From: Saxibacter everestensis
Lineage (GTDB): Bacteria > Actinomycetota > Actinomycetes > Actinomycetales > Brevibacteriaceae
Direction: 5' to 3'
Assembly: GCF_025787225.1 (NCBI RefSeq)
Contig: NZ_CP090958.1
Location: 310,001 to 374,000 of the forward strand
Length of the DNA: 64,000 bases
Positions 43,496 through 52,565 of the stretch are shown here, one piece after another. The notes under the pieces were generated by a model that was not told the origin of the DNA, searched no databases, and saw nothing but the letters and a program-made list of their open reading frames with translations. Within the stretch, counting starts at the first letter, position 1. Each line of letters opens with the position of its first letter. Both the position numbers and the translations under genes were made by a program.

Positions 43496-44470
43496 TCAGG
43501 AGTCGATCGGCCGGAACCGTTCGAAGGCAATGATCCGCGACATCTCGCCCGGCTGGATATATGCCACCAGGATTTCGCCGGGTGAAAGATACGGGTCCTT
43601 CGATGGCAGTTCGTTGGCGAGTGATTTCGGCGCGGCATCCGCGAGCGCCTGAAACAGCACCGGCAAGACCGGCCGGTGAGTGCATACGGCGACCGACCGC
43701 CCCCGGCTGATCAGCTTGGCGATCAATCCGTGCGCCTTCACCGGGCTGAGCTTGCTCGCCTTTTCGCTGATCTCCTTCTTTTGCCGAATTGGCTTGGAAG
43801 TCGCCGCGGAATACGGAGTGAGAGTTGCGATGCAGCGCTTCCACGGGCTCGAGATCAGCCGGGAAGGTGCCCAGGCGGCGAGCAGCCCGGTCAACGCCAT
43901 CGATTGCCGGGAGCCGAGCGCGAGCAGTGGACGCTTGTGTTCGGTCTCATGCCACCTGGCCCGCGGGTAGGCCTTGCCATGGCGCACGATGATGAGTGGC
44001 CAGACCCGGAGCCTGCCGTTGTCCCACGCTCGCTCGACAACCTCGAGCTGCTCCCGGTCGTCGTATCTTGTCAGCATCCGGTATGCCTCGGCCGGAGACA
44101 CCCAGCGGCCCTTGTCGATTTCCCGCAGATTGTGCGGCGCCGGTTTCTTCGTTGAAGTCACCTCGGCTGCCCAATAGGCCACATGTTTCTGCAGCCGTCT
44201 GCCGATCCGGTACCTTGCCTCGGGAAGTGGCCGGCCCAGCGTCACGGTGTACCCGGTCTCTTCCTCGACCTCGCGCACGGCGCACTCCGGCAGCGTCTCG
44301 CCCTTCTCGACCTTCCCCTTCGGCCAGGACCAGTCCTTGTAGCGCGGACGGTGGATCAGTAACACCTCAAGTTCGCCGTCCCGCTCACGCCAGCACACCG
44401 CGCCTGCGGCAAGCACATCCGCCTGAATGCCCGCGGATTCCGCGGCGTCATGTACTGCGGTCGGGCTCAC
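43496..44470 (-). CDS. mutT1: MutT1-like Nudix hydrolase fused to histidine phosphatase
   Basis: 324 residues with two domains. The N-terminal Nudix domain has a complete box, G(x5)E(x7)REVEEETGY, around residues 50-72. The C-terminal domain (from about 160) starts LIIVRHGKA, the RHG motif of SixA-like histidine phosphatases. This fusion is the mycobacterial MutT1 architecture, which hydrolyses 8-oxo-dGTP and diadenosine polyphosphates. GTG 44470 overlaps the ppk stop, so the two are coupled, as in mycobacteria. Confidence 0.9.
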   Translation of the reverse strand: MSPTAVHDAAESAGIQADVLAAGAVCWRERDGELEVLLIHRPRYKDWSWPKGKVEKGETLPECAVREVEEETGYTVTLGRPLPEARYRIGRRLQKHVAYWAAEVTSTKKPAPHNLREIDKGRWVSPAEAYRMLTRYDDREQLEVVERAWDNGRLRVWPLIIVRHGKAYPRARWHETEHKRPLLALGSRQSMALTGLLAAWAPSRLISSPWKRCIATLTPYSAATSKPIRQKKEISEKASKLSPVKAHGLIAKLISRGRSVAVCTHRPVLPVLFQALADAAPKSLANELPSKDPYLSPGEILVAYIQPGEMSRIIAFERFRPIDS

Positions 44471-46698
44471 CGTCGGGCCCGCGCCCGGCGCTTCGCGTGC
44501 TGGCGAATCAGCTCTTCCTGGAACTTGGTGTGCGACTGGCCGTCGGCATCACGGTGGAATCTGGTCCATTTCCCGTCGGCCTCGAGCTCCCAGGCGCCGG
44601 TGTCCGGAGAGAACGCGAGGTCGAAGAGCGATTCGATCTCCTGGATGTGCTCAGGTGAGGTCAGTCGCACGAGGGCTTCGACCCGTCGATCCAGGTTGCG
44701 GTGCATCATGTCGGCCGAGCCGATGTAGACGGTCGGATCGCCCCCGCCCTTGAAGGTGAAGGCTCGCGAATGCTCAAGATAGCGCCCGACCACGGAACGT
44801 ACCTTGATGTTCTCGCTGAGCCCGGGGACGCCCGGCCGCAGCGAGCAGATGCCACGGACCATCAACTCGATCGGCACCCCGGCCATCGAAGCGCGGTACA
44901 GCGCGTCGATGATCTTCTCGTCGACTATCGAATTCACCTTGATCCGGATCTTCGCGTCCCGCCCGGCCTGGTGATGCTCGATCTCACGCTTGATGCACTT
45001 GATCAGACCGGTGCGCACGTCTCTTGGGGCGACCAGTAGCCGGCGGTAGGAGGTGCTCGGCGCGTAGCCGGAGAGCTGGTTGAACAGCCGGGAAAGGTCG
45101 TCGCCGACCTGGTCGTTGCAGGTCAGGAGGCCGAAGTCCTCATAGAGCCGCGCGGTTTTCGGATGGTAGTTACCGGTCCCGACGTGACAGTAGCGCCGTA
45201 GCCCATCCGACTCCTGACGTACCACCAGGCACAGCTTGGCATGCGTTTTCAGTCCGACGATGCCGTAGACGACGTGTACGCCGGCCTGCTCGAGCTTGCG
45301 CGCCCAGGAGATGTTGGCCTGCTCGTCGAACCGCGCCTTGATCTCGACGATCGCCAGCACCTGCTTACCGCTTTCGGCGGCGTCGATCAGCGCATCGACG
45401 ATCGGCGAATCACCCGAGGTGCGGTAAAGCGTCTGCTTGATGGCGAGCACCTTGGGATCGTTTGCCGCCTGCTCCAGGAATGCCTGCACGCTCGTCGAGA
45501 AGGAATCGTAGGGGTGATGCAGCAGGATGTCCCGCGCACGGATGGCGGTGAACACGTCGACCTGTTTCGACGACTCGGCGTCGCTGAGGTAGCGGTTCAT
45601 CCGCGGCACGGCCTTCGGGTAGTGCAGGTCGCCACGCGAGATCCTGGCGAGGCTACTCAAACCGCGCAGGTCTAGCGGCGCGGGTAGCTCGTATACCTCG
45701 CGCTGGTGCACGCCGAGTTCCCGGACCAGCAGGCTGAGCACCGCCGGGTTGATGCCCGGCGGAACCTCGAGCCGTACGGCTGGGCCGAAGCGCCGCCGCA
45801 GCAGCTCTTTTTCCAGTGCCTTCAGCAGGTTCTCGGCGTCGTCTTCCTCGACCTCGAGGTCTTCGTTCCTTGTCACCCGGAAGGTGTGCTGCTGCACGAC
45901 CTCCATGCCGGGAAACAGCTGGTTGACGTGCTCGGAGATGATGTCCTCGAGCGGTACGAACCGAGCCGGGTTCTCAGGCGTCGCGGTGAGCGTCTCATTG
46001 AGATTCGCGGCGTTCACGAAGCGCGGCAGCAGCTGCGGAACCTTGACCCGGGCGAACAGTTCCTTCTGCGTCTTCGGATTGCGCAGCACGATCGCGAGAT
46101 TGAGTGAGAGGCCGGAAATGTACGGGAATGGGTGCGCCGGATCGACGGCCAGCGGGGTCAGGACCGGGAACACCTGGTGTTTGAAGAAGACGTGCAGCCG
46201 TTCCTGCTCTTCGGGCGTGAGGTCCTTCCAACCGACGATGAAGATGCCCTCGGTTTCCATCTCCGGGCGGACGTCTTCGGCGAATACCCTGGCATGCCGT
46301 TCGGTGAGTTCGTGTGCGCGCTCGCTGATCCGGCGCAGCACGTCGAGCGGCTGATCGCCGGCGATGGTCGGTACTGCGAGTCCGGCCGCGATCCGGCGCT
46401 TCAGCCCGGCGACCCGGACCATGAAGAACTCGTCAAGGTTCGAGGTGAAGATGGACAGGAAATTTGCCCGCTCCAGCAGCGGGAGATCCGGGTCTTCGGC
46501 CAGTTCGAGTACCCGCTGGTTGAACGCGAGCCAACTGAGCTCGCGGTCCAGGAAGCGGTCCTGCGGCAGGTCGTCACCGGTATCGGCCTGGGACAGGTCC
46601 TGGTCCGGCTCGGGCACCGTGTCCGCCCGGTCGATTTCGTTCTCTTGGCCAGCGGGAATGTCGTCTACCGAGGTAGCGCGGCTGCTTGTAGTCGACAT
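44467..46698 (-). CDS. ppk1: polyphosphate kinase 1
   Basis: 743 residues, full length. The N-terminal domain begins [33 protein letters not shown], the PPK1 hallmark. The phospholipase-D-like catalytic domains include [23 protein letters not shown], the autophosphorylated His region [21 protein letters not shown] and [16 protein letters not shown]. It makes polyphosphate from ATP at the membrane. It stands next to mutT1 and near pst, so phosphate uptake and storage are linked. GAGAGG precedes ATG 46698. Confidence 0.96.
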   Translation of the reverse strand: MSTTSSRATSVDDIPAGQENEIDRADTVPEPDQDLSQADTGDDLPQDRFLDRELSWLAFNQRVLELAEDPDLPLLERANFLSIFTSNLDEFFMVRVAGLKRRIAAGLAVPTIAGDQPLDVLRRISERAHELTERHARVFAEDVRPEMETEGIFIVGWKDLTPEEQERLHVFFKHQVFPVLTPLAVDPAHPFPYISGLSLNLAIVLRNPKTQKELFARVKVPQLLPRFVNAANLNETLTATPENPARFVPLEDIISEHVNQLFPGMEVVQQHTFRVTRNEDLEVEEDDAENLLKALEKELLRRRFGPAVRLEVPPGINPAVLSLLVRELGVHQREVYELPAPLDLRGLSSLARISRGDLHYPKAVPRMNRYLSDAESSKQVDVFTAIRARDILLHHPYDSFSTSVQAFLEQAANDPKVLAIKQTLYRTSGDSPIVDALIDAAESGKQVLAIVEIKARFDEQANISWARKLEQAGVHVVYGIVGLKTHAKLCLVVRQESDGLRRYCHVGTGNYHPKTARLYEDFGLLTCNDQVGDDLSRLFNQLSGYAPSTSYRRLLVAPRDVRTGLIKCIKREIEHHQAGRDAKIRIKVNSIVDEKIIDALYRASMAGVPIELMVRGICSLRPGVPGLSENIKVRSVVGRYLEHSRAFTFKGGGDPTVYIGSADMMHRNLDRRVEALVRLTSPEHIQEIESLFDLAFSPDTGAWELEADGKWTRFHRDADGQSHTKFQEELIRQHAKRRARARR

Positions 46699-46757
46699 TG
46701 TTGCCTCTCTCTATTCCAGCCCAGACACCAAAGGAAGACGTGCCGGGTCTATCCAGC

Positions 46758-47738
46758 TTACGTTTGATGACCCGGCGTGTCCGACATCCGGTGGTAGCTG
46801 ACGTCGATGGCATACCGCTGGAAGCCAAGTGATCCGTACAGACCTACGGCGGCCGCGTTGTCTCCCTCCACGTAGAGCTGGATGGTTGCCACCCCACGGG
46901 AGACGAGGTAGTTGAGACCGGCAACGGTCAGTGCCTTGCCGAGACCGCGGGAGTGCACGTGCGGGTCGACGCCGAGAACATAGACTTCACCGAGTCCGCC
47001 ATCCGCTTGCCCATGGATCTTGGTCTGATGAAATCCGAGGATCCTTGCCGGGTCGGCCTGCTCGACCGCGAGGAAGAAACCGCGCACGTCGAAGTCCGGC
47101 TCACGGCTCGCCGCCGAGATGTCGGCCTCGGTTTGGTGGCCCTGCTCAGGGTGCCAGGAGAAGGCTGCGTTGTTCACACGAACCCATTCGGTGTCGTCCT
47201 GGCCTGGCACGAAGGTGCGGAGCACAACATTGTCGGGTAGTTGGGCGCTGCCGAACCCCTCGCCGGATCCTTCGGCGGGAGCCGGCACGCGCAATTGCAG
47301 CAGCTCCCGCGAGCGGGCGAGGCCGAACTCCTCGGCGAGCTGTGCCGCACCGGGGTGGTCGCCGTGCGCCCAGAACCACGGCTCGTCGTCGCTCAACTCG
47401 GCCAGGACGGTGGCGACAAGTTGCCGCCCGACGCCGTGGCGCCGCGCATCCGGGTGCACTGCCAGCTCGACGGCCAGCCGTTCGCCCTGAAGTGCCGCAA
47501 CCGCGACAGCGACAGTGCTGGTTCCGTCATCAGCGTTCCAGACGCTTGCGGTTCCGGCGTCGACGGCCTGGCGCAGGCCATCCGACAGTGCGGAGACGTG
47601 GTCGAATGTCGCTGCGGCGTCGAACACTTCGCGTTGTCCGGGGTCGAGTCCAGGGCGGGTTACGGTCTCCGGCTGGCCGAGGCCGAGCCTGCTGGAAACC
47701 TGAGTAATGCGCAAGGGAGACTTCGGGTCACGAACCAT
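46758..47738 (-). CDS. mshD: mycothiol synthase
   Basis: 326 residues made of two GNAT acetyltransferase domains. The first has the acetyl-CoA loop VHPDARRHGVGRQLVATVL (about 95). The second has GLGEVYVLGVDPHVHSRGLGKALTVAGL and ends LYVEGDNAAAVGLYGSLGFQRYAIDVSYHR, characteristic of MshD. It acetylates Cys-GlcN-inositol to finish mycothiol, the actinobacterial thiol buffer. It lies 5 bp after glnR, the same neighbourhood as in mycobacteria. Confidence 0.95.
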   Translation of the reverse strand: MVRDPKSPLRITQVSSRLGLGQPETVTRPGLDPGQREVFDAAATFDHVSALSDGLRQAVDAGTASVWNADDGTSTVAVAVAALQGERLAVELAVHPDARRHGVGRQLVATVLAELSDDEPWFWAHGDHPGAAQLAEEFGLARSRELLQLRVPAPAEGSGEGFGSAQLPDNVVLRTFVPGQDDTEWVRVNNAAFSWHPEQGHQTEADISAASREPDFDVRGFFLAVEQADPARILGFHQTKIHGQADGGLGEVYVLGVDPHVHSRGLGKALTVAGLNYLVSRGVATIQLYVEGDNAAAVGLYGSLGFQRYAIDVSYHRMSDTPGHQT

Positions 47739-47743
47739 GACTC

Positions 47744-48538
47744 TTACCCTCGCACACTGTCCGTGTCCCCGAGGTCGGCCGGATCATCGGCGTCGACGGT
47801 GCCGCTGGCGTCGTCGATACTCACCGAGTCCTTGGCGATATGACCGAGCTCGTCACGATCGCGCAGCGGAGTGAAACGGTAGCCGACATTCCGAACCGTA
47901 CCGATGCTCTGTTCCAGCTCGGCGCCAAGCTTTGCCCGCAAACGGCGAACGTGCACATCGACCGTGCGGGTGCCTCCGTAGTAGTCGTAGCCCCAGACCT
48001 CCTGCAGCAGCTGGGCCCGGGTGAAGACGTGGCCCGGGTTCAGCGCCAGGTACTTGAGCAGCTCGAATTCCTTGTAGGTGAGATCGAGCGTGCGGGAACC
48101 GACCTTCGCGGTGTAGCTGGCCTCGCTGATCAAGAGCTGGCCGCTGCGGATCTCATCCCGCGTGGTCTCCGGTCCATCCGGCCGCGCGCCGGCGGCGAGC
48201 CGGAACCGGGCCTCGATTTCGGCCGGGCCGGCGGTGGTCAGGATGACGTCGCTCGCTCCCCAGTCCGATCGCACGGCGGTGAGACCACCTTCGGTGAGTA
48301 CCAGGATGAGCGGTGCGGACGTCCCAACGGTTCGGAGCAGCCCGCTGACGGAACGTGCCGCCAGCAGATCCACGGTGGCGTCGAGCAGGATCAGGTCGAC
48401 GTCCGGAGCGCGCAACAGGGCAGCCGGGTCAACCGGGAGGTACGTGATGTCGTGGGTGAGTAGTTCCAGGGCAGGAAGGGACGGCTGGCGCAGTTCAGCC
48501 GATTCAACAGAATGGCTTAGGTGCAAAACTCTTAGCAT
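47744..48538 (-). CDS. glnR: GlnR, OmpR-type nitrogen regulator
   Basis: 264 residues. The atypical receiver carries [36 protein letters not shown], diagnostic for actinobacterial GlnR. The winged helix reads [55 protein letters not shown]. The receiver lacks the full acidic pocket, so it acts as an orphan regulator not controlled by a dedicated kinase. About 40 acidic C-terminal residues are extra. It controls ammonium assimilation genes; mshD follows in the same operon. Confidence 0.92.
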   Translation of the reverse strand: MLRVLHLSHSVESAELRQPSLPALELLTHDITYLPVDPAALLRAPDVDLILLDATVDLLAARSVSGLLRTVGTSAPLILVLTEGGLTAVRSDWGASDVILTTAGPAEIEARFRLAAGARPDGPETTRDEIRSGQLLISEASYTAKVGSRTLDLTYKEFELLKYLALNPGHVFTRAQLLQEVWGYDYYGGTRTVDVHVRRLRAKLGAELEQSIGTVRNVGYRFTPLRDRDELGHIAKDSVSIDDASGTVDADDPADLGDTDSVRG

Positions 48539-48725
48539 CTATCTGTCCCCTTATGCCTGCCCGCTTCTCGACGGCGAGAGGCTTGGACGCTAACAATCGT
48601 CAAGATTACCCGCTCGGCGGAACAACCACTGAAATCGTCCGCCACCCAGGGCGGGGAAAGGTGGGGCGAGGTGGCGGTGCCGGCGACGTCGGTGAGCAAT
48701 GCCGACGCAAATGCGGCAGGATGGA

Positions 48726-49625
48726 GTGGTGAATTCATGGTTGCGGGTGATAATCGCCGCCCTGCTTGGAGTGGCACTGGCCAGTACCACCTTCGCGGGG
48801 CCGTGGTTCTTTGTCGGCGCAGTCATCGTTCTCGTCCTTTGCTTCGCCTACGGATGGCCGCGGCTGGTGGACTCCCCGCAACCGATGGCGACCACAGTGC
48901 TGTTGTCGATCACCGGTGTGGCAGGCGTTCTGACGGTGGGGCTCTCACCCGATAGTCCGTACCTGGATTGGCTGCCGCTCGTCGGTGGACTCGGTATCCT
49001 TGCCTCGTTCATCCAGCATCTTTCCCGCGGAGTCGGGGCAAGCGACGCGGTCCTGCACGTCGCATCCCAGGTCGCCGGTGTCGCCATCGTGCTCACTAGT
49101 GCGGCCTGGCTGGCGGTGCTACGCGTTCCGGGTCACGGCGAGGCGTTGATCGTCGGATTGACTGCGCTCGTGCTGGCACTCGCCACCACCGTGATTCCGT
49201 GGCCTGCCCGCTATACCTCGCCGCTCGCCATCGTGTTGGCGGCGGCCGGGGCGGCAGCTGCCGCAGGAGTGATTGCCGATACCGAGGTCGCGATAGTGCT
49301 GGCAGCCGGGCTTGGCGCCGCCCTCGGAGTGCTGGTTGCCGCCGTGCACCGGCTGCTTGGAATGGCGGTTTTCGTGAACTTCGCCTCGAACAAGAAGAAG
49401 CGGCTGAGCGTTCCGCCGCTGAATCGCGCCGTGGCTCCAGCCGGCCCCGAAGAGATACCGGTGCCGGCCGCGGAAAAGAAAGTTCTCGCCGAGTTGACGG
49501 CCGAATCCTCGGCCACCTTGTCCTCGCGCGCCGCCTCGGCGGGGGTTCAACTTGCCCTCGGCACGACGCCGATCGCGCTGAGCGGCGTCGTTGTCTACGC
49601 CGTTGAACGACTGTTCATCGGCTGA
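48726..49625 (+). CDS. conserved integral membrane protein
   Basis: About 299 residues from GTG 48726 (or 48729), with AGGA just upstream. Seven or eight hydrophobic helices lie in the first 220 residues; then a basic FASNKKKRLSVPPLNR stretch leads into a polar tail and a last helix (ALGTTPIALSGVVVYAVERLF). No named family is recognised. The position beside glnR-mshD and the nitrobindin-like gene is part of a block conserved among actinobacteria. Confidence 0.7.
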   Translation: MVNSWLRVIIAALLGVALASTTFAGPWFFVGAVIVLVLCFAYGWPRLVDSPQPMATTVLLSITGVAGVLTVGLSPDSPYLDWLPLVGGLGILASFIQHLSRGVGASDAVLHVASQVAGVAIVLTSAAWLAVLRVPGHGEALIVGLTALVLALATTVIPWPARYTSPLAIVLAAAGAAAAAGVIADTEVAIVLAAGLGAALGVLVAAVHRLLGMAVFVNFASNKKKRLSVPPLNRAVAPAGPEEIPVPAAEKKVLAELTAESSATLSSRAASAGVQLALGTTPIALSGVVVYAVERLFIG

Positions 49626-49663
49626 CTGATCGGAGCGCGACGGCAAACGGTAGACTTGCCGCC

Positions 49664-49780
49664 ATGCATGATTACTTTGCCCTGGAGATGACCTTCATCG
49701 GTCTTTTGGTTCTGGCCACGGCCGCAATTGCCTGGACCGCCGGACTCGTTGTGTACCGCCTGTTCAAGTCGAACCGATAA
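49664..49780 (+). CDS. 38-residue single-pass membrane protein
   Basis: A short frame from ATG 49664 reads MHDYFALEMTFIGLLVL, then a membrane helix, and ends VYRLFKSNR. One central helix (about 10-30) with a positively charged end makes it a plausible type I small membrane protein. It fits neatly between the flanking genes (38 bp and 5 bp gaps), in the same direction. No ribosome site is obvious. Confidence 0.6.
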   Translation: MHDYFALEMTFIGLLVLATAAIAWTAGLVVYRLFKSNR

Positions 49781-49785
49781 ATCAG

Positions 49786-50487
49786 ATGCCGATCGAAATC
49801 GACGCCTCACTGGCACCCGAGCTCGTTCCGCTGTCCTGGCTCGTCGGTAGCTGGGAAGGCGTCGGAGTCGTGGGATATCCCGGCACGGCCGAGCGCCAGT
49901 TCGGCCAGCGGATCGATTTTGGCGCTCCTGAGGGCGCGAGCTACCTGCACTACACATCGCAGACCTGGTTGCTCGACCTGGAGGGCAACCCCGAGGCCAT
50001 GCTCACCATGGAGACCGGTTTCTGGCAGCTTGTTCGCCCGCGCACGGATGAGGATCCGGGACCGGGAATGATCGCCGCCCGCGAACCCTCCAGCTTCACA
50101 ACGGCCGAGAGCGTCGAATCGCTGCGCAACGCCGACGGCGTCTTCGACCTGGAGGTCGCCATCGTGCACCCCGGCGGTGTGATGGAGATGTACGCGGGCA
50201 CTAGTGAAGGCGCCCAGATCAATCTCGCCACAGACGTCGTTGCCCGGACGACGACAGCGAAGGAATACAGCGCGTCCAAGCGGCTCTACGGTTATGTCAA
50301 GGGTGAACTGATGTGGGCCTGGGATATGGCTGCCGCAGGTGAGGGATTGACCTCCCATGCCTCCGCCCGGTTGAAAAAGGTCGGGTCAGTGACCAGCTCC
50401 GCGGAGTCCAGTGCCTCAGACCCCAGCGCCTCAGACCCCAGGGCGACGGAACTTAGGCCGACGGAACTTAGCGCCGAGGAAAACTGA
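49786..50487 (+). CDS. FABP-like / nitrobindin-type beta-barrel protein (DUF1794)
   Basis: 233 residues. The first 190 form a THAP4/nitrobindin-like barrel, with LSWLVGSWEGVGV (GxWxGxG) at about 18-30, ASYLHYTSQTW and PSSFTTAESVESL. Actinobacterial members of this family bind heme or fatty-acid-like ligands. A late His that would ligate heme is not evident in the equivalent SKRLYGYVKGELMWAWDM strand region. The last 40 residues are low-complexity Ser/Asp/Glu, encoded by 13- and 15-bp tandem repeats (50404-50480). Confidence 0.82.
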   Translation: MPIEIDASLAPELVPLSWLVGSWEGVGVVGYPGTAERQFGQRIDFGAPEGASYLHYTSQTWLLDLEGNPEAMLTMETGFWQLVRPRTDEDPGPGMIAAREPSSFTTAESVESLRNADGVFDLEVAIVHPGGVMEMYAGTSEGAQINLATDVVARTTTAKEYSASKRLYGYVKGELMWAWDMAAAGEGLTSHASARLKKVGSVTSSAESSASDPSASDPRATELRPTELSAEEN

Positions 50488-50671
50488 GGCCGAGCCCATG
50501 TCGGCGGCACTTCGAAGGCGGCCAGAACGCAGGCGCCAGGCGCTCGGCGCCCAGGTTAGGTGCCCAGGTAACCAGGCGCTCGGCGCCCAGGTAACGAGGC
50601 GCCCAGGTTAGGTGCCGGGTGCACGCTGGCAGGCAACACCGGCCGAGTCGGCTAACACCGGCCGAGTCGGC
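50404..50671. repeat. cluster of short tandem and direct repeats
   Basis: Inside the nitrobindin 3' end, CCTCAGACCCCAG and GACGGAACTTAG units repeat. After its stop, CAGGCGCTCGGCGCCCAGGT occurs at 50537 and 50573, and AACACCGGCCGAGTCGGC at 50635 and 50654. The 212-bp gap before 50700 holds no gene. Confidence 0.85.
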
Positions 50672-50699
50672 GAACGGATAGCGAAAGCAGGGGAGTCGA

Positions 50700-51371
50700 G
50701 TGCAACGGCAGCGGATCGTGATGACCCTCGTCCTGCTGGTTATTCTGGCCGTCGCGGTCCTGGCCGGCGTTTTCGGCATCAGGGCGTACCAGGTCACAAA
50801 CGAGCTGAAGGCCGCGCTCGCCTCGGCAGACACGCTGAAATCACAGCTGACGAGTGATCCCGACGCAGCAGTTACCACCCTGAACCAGCTGCAGGGGGAA
50901 CTGGAAACCGCGCAGGCATCGGCCGACAGTCAGGCGTTTGCCGGTGGCGAGCGGCTGCCCTGGCTGGGCCCCAACGTTTCCGCGGTGCGCACCATGACAT
51001 CCGCGTTCCGAACCATTGCGGACGACGCACTGCCGCCGGTAGTTGCTCTCGCCCGGCTGGTCAGCTTCGAAACCGGGCAGCCTCGCGGCGGCATATCCTC
51101 GCTGCCGGAGGTGTTGAGGTTAACTGACGAGGTGCCACCGGCCCTGAAAGCACTGGACAGCGCGCAGGCCGAAATAGCCGGCATCGACACCTCGACGCTT
51201 GTTCCGCAACTCGCATCGGTTGTGAGCGAGGCCCAGGGCGCACTGGACGAGTGGCAGGAGAAGCTGGCGTTGCTGCAGAAAATTGTCGACCGGCTCGAAC
51301 AGGCTGGCGACGCCGTTCGGCAGGGCAGCAACGATCTGGAGTCGCTGCTCAAGAAATACCTCGGAGGTTAG
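50700..51371 (+). CDS. membrane-anchored coiled-coil-like protein
   Basis: 223 residues from GTG 50700, with GGGGAG upstream. One N-terminal helix (VMTLVLLVILAVAVLAGVF) anchors a mostly helical extracytoplasmic domain with heptad-like stretches (TLNQLQGELETAQASADSQ; LALLQKIVDRLEQAGDAV). No family is recognised. Its stop is 1 bp before the YgfZ-like gene, so the two are cotranscribed. Confidence 0.7.
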   Translation: MQRQRIVMTLVLLVILAVAVLAGVFGIRAYQVTNELKAALASADTLKSQLTSDPDAAVTTLNQLQGELETAQASADSQAFAGGERLPWLGPNVSAVRTMTSAFRTIADDALPPVVALARLVSFETGQPRGGISSLPEVLRLTDEVPPALKALDSAQAEIAGIDTSTLVPQLASVVSEAQGALDEWQEKLALLQKIVDRLEQAGDAVRQGSNDLESLLKKYLGG

Positions 51372-51372
51372 T

Positions 51373-52488
51373 ATGGACCAGCCAATAGCTGGAAATGGCG
51401 CGGCAATTCCTTCCAAGGGCGCGGTGATCGGCGGCGGCCGGGACGCAGGCGTTCCGGCGCATTACGGCCAACCTCTGGTTGAGCAGCGCGCGCTCGCCCG
51501 CGGGGAGGCACGCGTCGATCTCTCCCATTACGCCGTGATCACCCTGACCGGCCCGGACCGCCTGAGCTGGCTGAATTCGATTACGACCCAGCTTCTGCTC
51601 GGCCTCGACCCCGGAGTGAGCACCGAAACGCTTGTGCTCTCACCGACCGGGCACATCGAACACGCAGCGAAACTTGTCGATGACGGTGAAACCGCCTGGC
51701 TGATCACCGAGGCCACGCACGCGGAACCGCTCGTCGAATGGCTGAACAAGATGAAGTTCATGATGCGGGTGGATATTGCGGACGTCTCTGGAGCATGGGC
51801 CGTCGTGGGTGAGGCAAGCCGTTCCGCTGCCGTCGAAGCGCCGGCGCATCGGGTCTGGGTCGACCCCTGGCCGAACATCGCCGAAGGGTCGGCATCCTAC
51901 GCTGCTGACGACGATTCCCACCCCGGTCAGGACTATGCCTGGCGTGAGCTGATCGTGCCGCGGGCCGAGCTGGATGCCGTGCTTGGTGCCGAACGGGCCG
52001 GAACTATGGCGGCAGAGGCATTGCGAATCGCAGCCTGGCGGCCGCGGCTGGACGCGGAAACCGATCATCGTACCCTCGTCGCTGAGCTGGATTGGCTGCG
52101 CACGTCCGTGCACCTGCACAAGGGCTGCTACCGCGGCCAGGAGGCTGTCGCACGCGTGCATAACATGGGGCAGCCGCCGCGCCGGATCGTATTTCTGCAC
52201 CTCGACGGTTCGGGACACACACTGCCAGAAGTCGGAGCGGACATCACGGCCGAGGTTCGTGGCGCGGACCGGGCGATCGGCCGGATCACTTCGACAGCGC
52301 TGCACTACGAACTCGGTCCGATTGCGCTCGCCGTGATCAAGCGGTCGGTTGCTGCCGACGTGACGCTTCAGGTAACGGATGGCGGGGAGAGCGCAATCGC
52401 TGCAGCTCAGGAACAGATTGTGGCGGCTGACCGGGAACGGCGTGTCGGACTGCCGGGTCGCAACCGGGAAGTCGAGCAGCGCCGCTAG
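51373..52488 (+). CDS. ygfZ: YgfZ/GcvT-like folate-binding Fe-S cluster protein
   Basis: 371 residues. It has the GcvT-like fold with DLSHYAVITLTGPDRLSWLNSITTQLL (about 50-77) and the signature LHKGCYRGQEAVAR (KGCYxGQE, about 252), whose Cys is needed for tetrahydrofolate-dependent Fe-S protein maintenance. GGAGG precedes ATG 51373. Actinobacteria keep this gene near the nitrobindin-like gene, as here. Confidence 0.9.
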   Translation: MDQPIAGNGAAIPSKGAVIGGGRDAGVPAHYGQPLVEQRALARGEARVDLSHYAVITLTGPDRLSWLNSITTQLLLGLDPGVSTETLVLSPTGHIEHAAKLVDDGETAWLITEATHAEPLVEWLNKMKFMMRVDIADVSGAWAVVGEASRSAAVEAPAHRVWVDPWPNIAEGSASYAADDDSHPGQDYAWRELIVPRAELDAVLGAERAGTMAAEALRIAAWRPRLDAETDHRTLVAELDWLRTSVHLHKGCYRGQEAVARVHNMGQPPRRIVFLHLDGSGHTLPEVGADITAEVRGADRAIGRITSTALHYELGPIALAVIKRSVAADVTLQVTDGGESAIAAAQEQIVAADRERRVGLPGRNREVEQRR

Positions 52489-52565
52489 GGTTAGCCTGTT
52501 GACCTTTCCCAGTTTCCGGCCAAGCCCTCGATGCCGCGCGCCGGCGAGCACTTTAGGAGTACCGA

